A stretch of 64,000 nucleotides of DNA from Prochlorococcus sp. AG-347-L17. GTDB taxonomy: Bacteria; Cyanobacteriota; Cyanobacteriia; PCC-6307; Cyanobiaceae. The stretch covers positions 42,081 through 106,080 of the forward strand of contig QCCN01000006.1 of NCBI GenBank assembly GCA_003278925.1. The letters run 5' to 3'. Below, one piece after another: positions 44,754 through 53,655 of the stretch. A model generated the notes under the pieces. That model had not been told where the DNA came from. It searched no databases and worked only from the letters and a program-made list of their open reading frames with translations. Made by a program: the position numbers and the translations under genes. Each line of letters starts with the position of its first letter. Within the stretch, counting starts at the first letter, position 1.

Positions 44754-45995
44754 ATATATTTAAAAAATAACTATAATTATTATTTTTTCTATATTGGATT
44801 ATTTTTATTACCATCAGCGTTTGCATTAGCTTCATTATTTTTATTAATATCTCTAATCATTAGTACCTGTATTCATAAAAAAGATCTTTTTAAAGATAAT
44901 TTAAATCTCTTTTTTTATGGTGGAGGGATTTTAATGATTATTAGTTCAATAATTCATACTTTTGCAAATAATCACTTACTCTATGACTTTAATCAAAATC
45001 TTTCATGGATAGGATTAGCTAATTGGATACCATTTTTTTGGTGTTTCAATGGGTTTAAGCCATACATCAATTCAACTCAAAAAAGAAGAAAAGCCTCATT
45101 AATGCTCCTAACAGGTTCCTTCCCTGTATTAATAACTGGATTAGGGCAGGCCTTTTTTGATTGGCATGGGCCGTTTCAAATTTTTAATGGATTAATAATT
45201 TGGTATCAAAGACCTTTAGAAAATGATATTACCGGTTTAACTGGTTTATTTAATAATCCTAACTATGCAGGGACATGGTTAAATGTAATTTGGCCATTTT
45301 GTATCGCAATTCTATTAGATAATAGAGAATATATTCTTCAGCGTCTTTCTGTATATTTTTTTACTATTGGTATTTCTTTTTCTACTGTTTTAACAAATTC
45401 AAGATCAGCTTGGTTCGGAATATTTCTGGGAAGTTTGTTAATGTTTGGAAGAAAAGGCTTGAGTTTAATAGGAAACTTAATTTTAGGACTAGCTTTGATA
45501 ATATCTTCAACGATTTTTCCTATTTTTGGAATCAAGATTCAAAAAATTTTTAAAGGCTTTATTCCTGAGACAATTTGGATGGAATTCAGCGATTTTCAGT
45601 TTTCTAGAATAGAGATCTGGAAATCAGGTTTTTCATCAATAATGAATTATCCAATATTTGGAACTGGGGCAGGCTCATTTCCTGAAATTTTCAAAATGCA
45701 AACCGGTTTATGGAAAGGTCATGCTCATAATTTACCTTTAGAATTAATTATTAGTTATGGAATACCTGTTGGAATATTAATATTTTTTCCAATATTCAAA
45801 ATTGCCTATATTTCTATAGAAAAAACATTCTTACATGTAAAACCAACTCAAAATATTTATGATAAATCTTGGGTAACTGCTCTAGTACTTATTTTATCTT
45901 CTCAAATGATTGATGTTCAATATTTTGACGGTAGAATTAGTTTGATATTTTGGATATTACTTTCAGGTTCAAGAAATATAATTAATGAAAAATGA
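44754..45995 (+). CDS. O-antigen ligase/polymerase-like membrane protein with no canonical start
   Basis: The track starts at ATG 44934, but the frame is open from 44742 and encodes YYFFYIGLFLLPSAFALASL and another helix, clearly part of the protein. No ATG, GTG or TTG occurs upstream; ATT 44751, ATA 44754 and TTA 44760 are candidates. I use the ATA with low certainty. With this start it has about 413 aa and ten to twelve helices. The Wzy_C/WaaL signature is in the last third: GTGAGSFPEIFKMQTGLWKG, then HAHNLPLELIISYGIPVGI. It should ligate or polymerise lipid-linked O-antigen on the periplasmic side. Confidence 0.8.
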   Translation: MYLKNNYNYYFFYIGLFLLPSAFALASLFLLISLIISTCIHKKDLFKDNLNLFFYGGGILMIISSIIHTFANNHLLYDFNQNLSWIGLANWIPFFWCFNGFKPYINSTQKRRKASLMLLTGSFPVLITGLGQAFFDWHGPFQIFNGLIIWYQRPLENDITGLTGLFNNPNYAGTWLNVIWPFCIAILLDNREYILQRLSVYFFTIGISFSTVLTNSRSAWFGIFLGSLLMFGRKGLSLIGNLILGLALIISSTIFPIFGIKIQKIFKGFIPETIWMEFSDFQFSRIEIWKSGFSSIMNYPIFGTGAGSFPEIFKMQTGLWKGHAHNLPLELIISYGIPVGILIFFPIFKIAYISIEKTFLHVKPTQNIYDKSWVTALVLILSSQMIDVQYFDGRISLIFWILLSGSRNIINEK

Positions 45996-46036
45996 TCATT
46001 ATTTTTATGGAAGGAAATAAAAAATAAATTTTTTAC

Positions 46037-46042
46037 TATAAT
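46037..46042 (+). promoter_or_regulatory. Candidate -10 element before the phosphosugar transferase gene
   Basis: TATAAT in TTTTACTATAATTTAC, 37 bases before the ATG at 46079. No -35 consensus is seen, which is normal for this group. Confidence 0.4.
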
Positions 46043-46078
46043 TTACTGCAGTAGTATAAATAATATATATAGGAATAA

Positions 46079-47458
46079 ATGAATTTTGCATTACCATGGA
46101 TAATCAGCCGAAGAAGAAAAATTATAGGTATGAGCATAGATTGTTTTGTAAATATTTATTTGTATAACTTTATTTTCAATAAGGAAATAGGTTTATACCC
46201 AAATCAATATGTATCTGTAAGCCTAGCATTATTTTGGATAATAGTTAGTTATGTTCTAGGAAGGTATATCAAAATTGCGAATATAACATTTAATAGCTTC
46301 TCAAAAGCAGTTATTAAAGTAATAGTAATGCTTACATTGTGCAACCTTATTTACCTTATAGTAAATTGGTGGTTGCCACTTACTTTTTATTTCAACACAG
46401 TAGATTTTTCAAGTTTTTTATCACGAAAATTAAGTAATTTATTTATTAGATCATCTCTTTATATCTCTATATGCAGTCTATTCGTTCAATATTTTTTTAG
46501 TATAATTACGTACAACATTTACGACCAAAAAAGCAAGTGGATTTTTTATGGACCAGAAACTCAATTTAAAAAAATTATTGACGAAATCGGAACAAAAAAG
46601 AAAGATTTTTTTATTCAACACATTTCTAATGATGACAATCTTAATTTAGAAAATTTTGATAATACAAAAGGTATCATAATTGGTGAATCTACATATATAA
46701 ACGAAACTAATCTAGACATAATTTTTAAATCAAAGTTGAAGGGGGTATTGGTTGAAGGATTACTGTCATGGTTTGAGAGGGAATTCCATAGGATGCCAAC
46801 AAATATAATAGATCATAAATATCAACTGATTGAAAAACTAAAATCTATTGAAGATACTTATCAATTAAGAACGAAAAGGATTGGAGATATAATTGTAAGT
46901 TTTCTTCTTTTAATAATTACCTCACCCCTTTTTATAATAATAAGCATTTTAATTTTTCTAGAAGATAGGGGACCACTATTTTATAAACAAACTAGAACAG
47001 GTTTGAATGGCAATCCAATAGATATAATTAAATTTCGAAGTATGAAAATCGATGCTGAAAAAAATGGTATTCAATGGTCACAACGAAGGGATCCAAGGGT
47101 AACAAAAATTGGGAAAATTATTAGGGCGACAAGATTAGACGAACTTCCTCAGCTTTTATGTGTAATCAAAGGAACTATGAGTTTGATAGGTCCTAGACCA
47201 GAAAGACCAGAAATAGAAAGTGAGTTTTTAGAAAATATTCCTTATTATAACTGCAGATATATACTCAGACCTGGTATTAGTGGTTGGGCACAAGTTAATT
47301 ACCCTTATGGAGCAAGTATATTAGACACAACAAAGAAATTAAGCTTCGATATTTACTATATTAGTCATTTCTCAATTCTTTTAGATTTGTTGATTTTGTT
47401 TAAAACACTAAGATTAGTTCTTAATGCGCGAGGGTCAAAACCTACACCAAATAACTAA
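46079..47458 (+). CDS. Undecaprenyl-phosphate sugar phosphotransferase (WcaJ/WbaP type)
   Basis: 459 aa. The N-terminal half has four membrane helices and a Rossmann-like domain of the polyprenyl glycosylphosphotransferase family. The last 190 residues form the bacterial sugar transferase domain, with a re-entrant helix at IGDIIVSFLLLIITSPLFII and the core IIKFRSMKIDAEKN, TRLDELPQLLCVIKGTMSLI, GPRPERPEIE and LRPGISGWAQVN. It starts glycan synthesis by moving a hexose-1-phosphate onto the lipid carrier. It is the likely initiating enzyme for the island's polysaccharide. Confidence 0.93.
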   Translation: MNFALPWIISRRRKIIGMSIDCFVNIYLYNFIFNKEIGLYPNQYVSVSLALFWIIVSYVLGRYIKIANITFNSFSKAVIKVIVMLTLCNLIYLIVNWWLPLTFYFNTVDFSSFLSRKLSNLFIRSSLYISICSLFVQYFFSIITYNIYDQKSKWIFYGPETQFKKIIDEIGTKKKDFFIQHISNDDNLNLENFDNTKGIIIGESTYINETNLDIIFKSKLKGVLVEGLLSWFEREFHRMPTNIIDHKYQLIEKLKSIEDTYQLRTKRIGDIIVSFLLLIITSPLFIIISILIFLEDRGPLFYKQTRTGLNGNPIDIIKFRSMKIDAEKNGIQWSQRRDPRVTKIGKIIRATRLDELPQLLCVIKGTMSLIGPRPERPEIESEFLENIPYYNCRYILRPGISGWAQVNYPYGASILDTTKKLSFDIYYISHFSILLDLLILFKTLRLVLNARGSKPTPNN

Positions 47459-47558
47459 TTTCATTTTTTTCCTCAAAAGACTATTTAAATTTCAAATTTA
47501 AAATTAATTTTTTATGACAATATTTGAAAAAGGTGATCTTTTTTGATAGTAATATTTA

Positions 47559-48500
47559 ATGATAAAAAACAATAACTCTAGAGTCGCAGTTATATTAGGA
47601 TTTTATAATGGGAATAAGTATATATTAGAGCAAATCGATAGTATTATTTGCCAAACTCATAAAAATATTTCAATTTTCATTTTTGATGACAACTCCAGTC
47701 AAAAAATAATTAAAAATGAAATTAATGGAAGACAAAAATTCAATAACCAAATAAAAATAATAAAAAGGGAGTCTAACCTAGGATATGCAAAGAATTTTTT
47801 ACATGGGCTAAAAGAGATTAAAGGTAATTTTGACTATTATGCATTTTGCGATCAAGACGACATTTGGGAAAAGGATAAAATAAAGGAAGCTTTAAAAACT
47901 CTAAAAAATAAAAACAAATTAACCGCTTATTTATATTTTTCTAGAACAAAATACTATAATGAAGATTGCACAAAAGAAATAGGATCTTCAAAAATATTTA
48001 AAAGACCTGCAGTTTTCAGGAATGCCATTTTGCAAAACATTGCAGGGGGTAACACTATCGTTTTAAATAAAAAGGCTAAAGAGATAGTAAGTAAAACTAT
48101 AAAATGTAAAAATTACATATCACATGACTGGTGGTGCTATTTGATAGTCTCGGCAGCAGGAGGTAAAATCATTTTCGATAACAAAAGAACAGTTAGATAT
48201 AGGCAGCATAATGAAAACCTAATTGGGATGAATAGCAGTACTTTTGAGAAAGTAAAAAGACTAATTACTTTTGTTTTAGGAAAATATCAATATTGGCTTG
48301 AAGTAAACATACGGAATTTAAGACAAAATGAAGAAATTTTTTCTAAGGAGAATCTTAAAGTTTTAAATTATTTCTCAAATGCAAGGAAATCAGGAAATCT
48401 TAAAAGAAAAATTACTTTCTTTATAAAATCAGGAGTTTATAGGCAATCAAAAATAGAGACTATTATCCTAACAATAGGATTATTACTTAATAAAATATAA
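47559..48500 (+). CDS. Glycosyltransferase family 2 (rhamnosyltransferase-like)
   Basis: 313 aa. The GT-A core begins VAVILGFYNGNKYILEQIDS, with FIFDDNSS and the acidic CDQDDIWEKDKI near residue 105 that binds the metal-sugar nucleotide. The DQDDxW form is common in rhamnosyl- and galactosyltransferases of O-antigen clusters. It is cytoplasmic, with no membrane segment. It lies 65 bases before rmlA, which agrees with use of dTDP-rhamnose. Confidence 0.9.
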   Translation: MIKNNNSRVAVILGFYNGNKYILEQIDSIICQTHKNISIFIFDDNSSQKIIKNEINGRQKFNNQIKIIKRESNLGYAKNFLHGLKEIKGNFDYYAFCDQDDIWEKDKIKEALKTLKNKNKLTAYLYFSRTKYYNEDCTKEIGSSKIFKRPAVFRNAILQNIAGGNTIVLNKKAKEIVSKTIKCKNYISHDWWCYLIVSAAGGKIIFDNKRTVRYRQHNENLIGMNSSTFEKVKRLITFVLGKYQYWLEVNIRNLRQNEEIFSKENLKVLNYFSNARKSGNLKRKITFFIKSGVYRQSKIETIILTIGLLLNKI

Positions 48501-48565
48501 AAACAATAAATCTTTTAAAGTAAGATAAATTAATCATTAATCTCATAACTCGCTTAATTTACTAA

Positions 48566-49453
48566 ATGAATCTAGAAGAGTTAAAAGAAAGAAAAGGAAT
48601 TATCTTGGCTGGTGGAACCGGTAGTAGACTTTTTCCAATTACAACAGCAACTTGTAAACAGCTTCTACCAGTTTATGATAAACCGATGATTTATTATTCC
48701 TTGTCGATTTTAATGCTTGCAGGAATAAAAAAAATCTTGATAATTACAACCATTTCAGATAAATGCAAATTTCAAGAATTGTTAGGTGATGGCTCAAAAT
48801 TCGGAATTTCATTATCTTATGAGGTTCAAGAAAAGCCAGAAGGTATTGTTCAGGCTTTTTTAATAGGAGAACAATTTATAGGTCAATCCCCTGTCTCTCT
48901 AGTACTAGGAGACAACATATTTTATGGCAAAGGCTTGGGAAAGTTGCTTAAAGATGCAAGTAATTCATCTAAATCAACAATTTTTGCTTATAGGGTTTCC
49001 GACCCTGAAAGATATGGCGTCGTAAACTTTACAGAAGATAAAAAAGTTCTAAATATTGAAGAAAAGCCAACCAAACCTAAAAGCAATTATGCAATTACTG
49101 GTATTTATTTTTATGATAATTCTGTAATAGAGAAATCAAAAAAGATAAAACCTTCAAATAGAGGTGAACTCGAAATAAGCGACTTAAATTTACTTTATTT
49201 AGAAGAGATGGATTTGAATGTTGAACTGCTTGGGAGGGGGATGGCTTGGCTTGATACTGGCACTATTGATTCATTACATGAAGCATCTTCTTTTATTAAA
49301 ACCTTAGAAAATAGACAGGGGATCAAAATAAGTTGTCCAGAAGAAATCTCATGGCGAAACAAATGGATAAATGATGAATCTTTAATTTCTTTAGCAAAGC
49401 CTTTACTAAAGAGCGGATACGGAAAATACTTAATTTCCTTATTAGAGGACTAA
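48566..49453 (+). CDS. rmlA: Glucose-1-phosphate thymidylyltransferase
   Basis: 295 aa. Motifs are [46 protein letters not shown] with the metal Asp, and [20 protein letters not shown]. It is the first step of dTDP-L-rhamnose synthesis (dTTP + Glc-1-P). It is the head of the rmlA-C-D-B set, with rmlC starting 3 bases after its stop. Confidence 0.97.
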   Translation: MNLEELKERKGIILAGGTGSRLFPITTATCKQLLPVYDKPMIYYSLSILMLAGIKKILIITTISDKCKFQELLGDGSKFGISLSYEVQEKPEGIVQAFLIGEQFIGQSPVSLVLGDNIFYGKGLGKLLKDASNSSKSTIFAYRVSDPERYGVVNFTEDKKVLNIEEKPTKPKSNYAITGIYFYDNSVIEKSKKIKPSNRGELEISDLNLLYLEEMDLNVELLGRGMAWLDTGTIDSLHEASSFIKTLENRQGIKISCPEEISWRNKWINDESLISLAKPLLKSGYGKYLISLLED

Positions 49454-49456
49454 AAA

Positions 49457-50056
49457 TTGAACATTAATTTTAAAAAAGCATTTACTACCAGTGGAGAGGA
49501 AATTAAAGATTTACTTTCCATCATTCCAAATGTTTTTGGAGACGATAGAGGCTTTTTCTTTGAGAGTTGGAATCAAAAAAGTTGGGAAGAAATTTTAAAA
49601 ACCAATAAGCAACCTACTGTAAATTTTGTTCAAGATAATCACTCTAAATCTTCTAAAGGGGTATTAAGAGGCTTACATTTCCAAAGTAATCCTATTCCAC
49701 AAGGGAAATTAGTGAGATGTATAAATGGAGAAATATTTGATATCGCTGTTGACTTAAGAAAAGCTTCAAAAACATTTGGGAAATGGGCAGGAATTAATTT
49801 ATCGGATAAAAACAAGACTCAGTTTTGGATTCCAGAGGGATTCGCACATGGATTCTTAACTTTATCCGAGACCGCAGAAGTTCTATACAAAACTAGTAAT
49901 TATTGGAGCAAGGAATGTGAAATCAGTATTTTATGGAATGACCCCGAAATAAAAATTGAATGGCCATTAGAATTAGTTAATTCAAATGTTCTCTTAAGTG
50001 AAAAAGATAAATTTGCAAAAAAACTCTCTGAAATAAATACGGAACTTCTTTTCTAA
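49457..50056 (+). CDS. rmlC: dTDP-4-dehydrorhamnose 3,5-epimerase
   Basis: 199 aa, TTG start 3 bases after rmlA. The cupin active-site pattern is visible: FFESWNQKSW, FVQDNHSKSSKGVLRGLHFQ with the catalytic His, and IPEGFAHGFLTLSETAEVLY. It converts dTDP-4-keto-6-deoxyglucose to the L-lyxo form. Its stop overlaps the rmlD ATG by one base. Confidence 0.96.
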   Translation: MNINFKKAFTTSGEEIKDLLSIIPNVFGDDRGFFFESWNQKSWEEILKTNKQPTVNFVQDNHSKSSKGVLRGLHFQSNPIPQGKLVRCINGEIFDIAVDLRKASKTFGKWAGINLSDKNKTQFWIPEGFAHGFLTLSETAEVLYKTSNYWSKECEISILWNDPEIKIEWPLELVNSNVLLSEKDKFAKKLSEINTELLF

Positions 50057-50949
50057 TGAAAATCCTAGTAACAGGAATTAATGGTCAACTTGGTAAAGCC
50101 ATTGTAAATTCGGGAAGAAAACCTTACGAAGTAATAGGACTTGAAAAAAAACACTTTGATTTAGAAAAATTTGAATCCTGCAAGGATTTAATTTTAAATC
50201 TTAAGCCTGATTGGATTATAAATACAGCGGCCTATACACAAGTTGATCAAGCAGAGCATCAAAAAGAAAAAGCTTTTAAAGTCAATGCATTTGGTGTAGA
50301 AAACATTGCAAAAGTATTATCTTCTTATGGTGGTAAATTAATTCACATTAGTACAGATTTTGTTTTTGGAGGCGATAAATCTAAAAGTTATTTAACGCAA
50401 GATATTTGTAAACCACTAGGAGTATATGGCGCTTCAAAACTAAAAGGAGAGGAACTTATTCTTAAACTACCCAATGCGGTAATAATTAGAACAAGTTGGT
50501 TATATGGACCAGTTGGAAATAATTTTTGCTTAACAATGCTGAAATTGCATAAGAAATACTCGGAAGAAGGGAAATCCTTAAGAGTTATCTCAGATCAAGT
50601 AGGATGTCCAACATCAACAATTGATTTAGCAAAAGTATGTTGGGAGTTTATTGAGAAACTTAAAAATAAAGATTTCGAAAGCGAAGTTTTTCATTGGTCT
50701 AATTCTGGAGTAACAAGTTGGTATGATTTTGCGATTTCAATAGGAGAGTTAGGAGAAAAATACAACTTAATTAAAAAACCTGCAAAGGTAATACCAATCT
50801 CATCAGAAGAGTACAAAACGGAGGCAAAAAGACCAAGCTTCTCAATTTTAAACTGTACAAAAACAAAAGAAAAGCTAAACATTGAACAAACATATTGGAG
50901 GTCTTCATTAAATGAAGTTTTACAAAATATAAGTCATAAAGATTTTTGA
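50056..50949 (+). CDS. rmlD: dTDP-4-dehydrorhamnose reductase
   Basis: 297 aa. The Rossmann motif GINGQLGK (7-14), INTAAYTQVDQAEHQKEKAF, STDFVFGG and the catalytic YGASK are standard for RmlD. It reduces the keto sugar to dTDP-L-rhamnose with NAD(P)H. It is coupled to rmlC through TAATG. Confidence 0.96.
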   Translation: MKILVTGINGQLGKAIVNSGRKPYEVIGLEKKHFDLEKFESCKDLILNLKPDWIINTAAYTQVDQAEHQKEKAFKVNAFGVENIAKVLSSYGGKLIHISTDFVFGGDKSKSYLTQDICKPLGVYGASKLKGEELILKLPNAVIIRTSWLYGPVGNNFCLTMLKLHKKYSEEGKSLRVISDQVGCPTSTIDLAKVCWEFIEKLKNKDFESEVFHWSNSGVTSWYDFAISIGELGEKYNLIKKPAKVIPISSEEYKTEAKRPSFSILNCTKTKEKLNIEQTYWRSSLNEVLQNISHKDF

Positions 50950-51017
50950 AGTTTTATAGCTTTTAAATAAAAATTTATGACAACCAAGAATTAGAATTAA
51001 AAAAAATAAGTTATTAA

Positions 51018-52073
51018 ATGAAAATACTCATTACTGGAGGAAGTGGCTTTATAGGAGGTTGTTTAGTCAGAAAGTTAATAAATGATTATAGATTCTCAAT
51101 CTATAATATTGACAAATATGGTTATGCAAGTGATGACACGGGTATTGAAAATATTTTAAAAGAGAAAAAAAATATTAATTATAGTTTTTTTAAATTAAAC
51201 CTCACAGAAAAAAACAAATTAGACGATTTGGTTAATTCAATTGCACCAGATATAATAATGCATTTAGCTGCAGAAAGTCATGTTGATAGATCTATTCAAA
51301 CTCCTGGAGACTTCATTGAAAGTAATATTGTTGGAACATATAATTTATTAGAGGCCACAAGAAGTTATTTACGAAATAGGGTCCAAAATTCAGACAAAAG
51401 ATTTATTTTTCATCACATAAGTACTGATGAAGTCTTTGGCTCCTTGGGCAATACTGGTAAATTCAATGAAGAGACAGCATATGATCCAAGAAGTCCTTAT
51501 TCAGCTTCTAAAGCCTCAAGTGATCATTTAGTTAGGGCTTACTTTCATACATATAATTTGCCATGCCTCATAACAAATTGCTCAAATAATTTTGGACCTT
51601 GGCAATTTCCCGAAAAACTTATTCCACTCGTAATAACAAAAGCAATTAATAATCAGCCAATACCTATTTATGGTGATGGTAGTAATATTAGGGATTGGCT
51701 TTTTGTTCAAGATCATGTTGATGCTCTATTACTTTGTGCTTTAAAAGGTATACCAGGAGAAACTTATTGCATTGGTGGTTATGGAGAACAAACAAACAAA
51801 TATATTGTTAATAGGATTTGTGAGATAATGGACAATGAAAAATCATTACCAAGTAACCATAGTAAATTAATTACTTATGTACAAGACCGTCCTGGTCACG
51901 ACAAAAGATATGCAATAGATTCAACAAAAATCACTGCAGAACTAGGATGGATGCCAAAATATGGTTTTGAAAAAGGATTAGAGACAACTGTTAAGTGGTA
52001 TATAAATAATTATTCTTGGTGCAAAAAAATATTAGAAAAAAGCAAATATAATGGGGAAAGAATTGGTATATAA
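51018..52073 (+). CDS. rmlB: dTDP-glucose 4,6-dehydratase
   Basis: 351 aa. It has the NAD-binding GGSGFIGG (7-14), LAAESHVDRSIQTPGDFIES, the HHISTDEVFGSLG acid pair, YSASKASSDHLVRAYFHTYN and NNFGPWQFPEKLIPLV. It converts dTDP-glucose to dTDP-4-keto-6-deoxyglucose. It comes last in the rml set, 68 bases after rmlD, and completes the pathway. Confidence 0.97.
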   Translation: MKILITGGSGFIGGCLVRKLINDYRFSIYNIDKYGYASDDTGIENILKEKKNINYSFFKLNLTEKNKLDDLVNSIAPDIIMHLAAESHVDRSIQTPGDFIESNIVGTYNLLEATRSYLRNRVQNSDKRFIFHHISTDEVFGSLGNTGKFNEETAYDPRSPYSASKASSDHLVRAYFHTYNLPCLITNCSNNFGPWQFPEKLIPLVITKAINNQPIPIYGDGSNIRDWLFVQDHVDALLLCALKGIPGETYCIGGYGEQTNKYIVNRICEIMDNEKSLPSNHSKLITYVQDRPGHDKRYAIDSTKITAELGWMPKYGFEKGLETTVKWYINNYSWCKKILEKSKYNGERIGI

Positions 52074-52095
52074 TTTTATAAATCTATTTTTCGAC

Positions 52096-52101
52096 TATAA
52101 T
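52096..52101 (+). promoter_or_regulatory. Candidate -10 element before the ABC exporter genes
   Basis: TATAAT in TTTCGACTATAATTTCC, 20 bases before the ATG of the ATPase gene, implying a very short leader. It resembles the candidate before the phosphosugar transferase gene. Confidence 0.4.
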
Positions 52102-52121
52102 TTCCAGTATTAAATTAGTAT

Positions 52122-52880
52122 ATGCAGAAAACAAAAAAGGTAATTTTAACGGCAGATAATGTTTGCTTGGATATCCCAGTTATAAGTAAAACAGATCTAT
52201 CTTTAAAAAAAACATTTGTAAGATCGATTACTGGTGGTAAAGTTGCAAAAAACAAAGGCAATACAATAATTAAAGCATTATCAAACATTAATTTAACAAT
52301 TTATTCAGGTGAAAGAATTGCTTTAATAGGTCACAACGGGGCCGGTAAAAGTTCATTTATAAGGTTAGTTTCAGGAATATATGAACCCACCAGCGGAATT
52401 TTGAAATGTTCAACAAAAGCTTATCCAATGCTTCAAAGGTCTCTTTTAGTCTCAGATTTTCTAACTGGAATAGATGCAGCAAAGGCACATTACTTATTCA
52501 TTAACAACAACCTAAGAAATTTCAGTGATTTTTTAGAGGATATAAAAAATTTCTCCGATTTAGGAGATTACATTGCATTACCTGTGAGAACTTACAGTGA
52601 AGGTATGACTGCTAGATTGATTTTTTCACTATTAACTTATCAGACTCATGAATTTTTGGCTTTAGATGAGGGACTTGGCGCAGGGGATGCTGCTTTTTAT
52701 GAAAAGGCACAAAAAAGGCTCACTGAGTTTATAAAGAAAACAGGGACATTAGTATTAGCAAGTCATTCAAAGGAACTTTTAAGAAAGTTCTGTGAAAGAG
52801 GGTTAGTTTTTTCAGAGGGAAGAATTGTATTTGATGGTAAACTTGAAGATGCTTTAGATTTTTATGATTCAGGAAGTTAG
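52122..52880 (+). CDS. wzt: Polysaccharide ABC exporter, ATP-binding subunit (Wzt/KpsT-like)
   Basis: 252 aa. Walker A is GHNGAGKS (70-77), the signature is YSEGMTARL (the Y-S-x-G-M variant of Wzt/TagH/KpsT ATPases), Walker B is FLALDEGLGAGD, and the switch is in ASHS. The first 50 residues form the extension typical of TagH/Wzt types. It ends soon after the nucleotide-binding domain, so the C-terminal carbohydrate-binding module of O9a-type Wzt is missing. It overlaps the permease gene by 17 bases. Confidence 0.93.
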   Translation: MQKTKKVILTADNVCLDIPVISKTDLSLKKTFVRSITGGKVAKNKGNTIIKALSNINLTIYSGERIALIGHNGAGKSSFIRLVSGIYEPTSGILKCSTKAYPMLQRSLLVSDFLTGIDAAKAHYLFINNNLRNFSDFLEDIKNFSDLGDYIALPVRTYSEGMTARLIFSLLTYQTHEFLALDEGLGAGDAAFYEKAQKRLTEFIKKTGTLVLASHSKELLRKFCERGLVFSEGRIVFDGKLEDALDFYDSGS

Positions 52881-53652
52881 AAAGTTAATTCAATACGGAT
52901 TTGAGACAAGGCGAGCATGGTGGTTCACAGCCACTGCAAGAACGAGAGCCAGATTCTCTCGAACTGTAATTGGTAGTCTTTGGTTAGGGATAGCAAATCT
53001 ATTATTTTCATTAGTTCTTGGTGGTGTATACGGAATAGTATTTAAAGTACCTGACATAACTCAATATTTTATCTATTTAGGATTAGGTTTTTCTATATGG
53101 GCAACATTAGGTGGAGCAATTAATTCATCTCCCTCTATTTTTGATCATAACTCATCTAACATATTGAATTCTAAGGTTCATCCAATATTTTATGTTTTAG
53201 AAGAATGGGCTTTTCAAATACAAACTTTTGTACAATCTTTTCTAATAATAATTATTTTCATAGCATTTTTATCCCCTAATATTCTTATTAATTTAATTAT
53301 TTTCTCTCCAATACATATTCTAAACTTATTTTTATTTATTTTTTGGCTACCATTATTAATTTGCCTAGCCGCAATTAGGTTTCAAGATTTATATCAATTA
53401 TTGCCAATAATAACTCAATTAATTTTTCTACTTTCACCAATTTTTTATACCGAAAAAAACCTTGGAGAATTAAAAATAATTGCAGATTTCAATCCAATTT
53501 ATCAAGTTCTTTCTCTATTAAGAAATTCATTAATAAATGGTGAATTACTTTTAACCCCAGCTTTTGGCTTACTAATTTTAAATTTTATAATGATATCTTT
53601 ATCTTTATTAGCTTTATCAAAATCAAAGAGGAATTTAGTTTTTTATATATAA
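52864..53652 (+). CDS. wzm: Polysaccharide ABC exporter, permease subunit (Wzm/KpsM-like)
   Basis: 262 aa with six membrane helices. The N-terminal amphipathic part RRAWWFTATARTRARFSRTV with SLWLGIANLLFSLVLGGVYG is standard for the ABC-2 polysaccharide exporters. It flips the undecaprenyl-linked polymer to the periplasm with the ATPase encoded just upstream. Its stop is 3 bases from the convergent membrane protein gene. Confidence 0.92.
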   Translation: MIQEVRKLIQYGFETRRAWWFTATARTRARFSRTVIGSLWLGIANLLFSLVLGGVYGIVFKVPDITQYFIYLGLGFSIWATLGGAINSSPSIFDHNSSNILNSKVHPIFYVLEEWAFQIQTFVQSFLIIIIFIAFLSPNILINLIIFSPIHILNLFLFIFWLPLLICLAAIRFQDLYQLLPIITQLIFLLSPIFYTEKNLGELKIIADFNPIYQVLSLLRNSLINGELLLTPAFGLLILNFIMISLSLLALSKSKRNLVFYI

Positions 53653-53655
53653 AAT

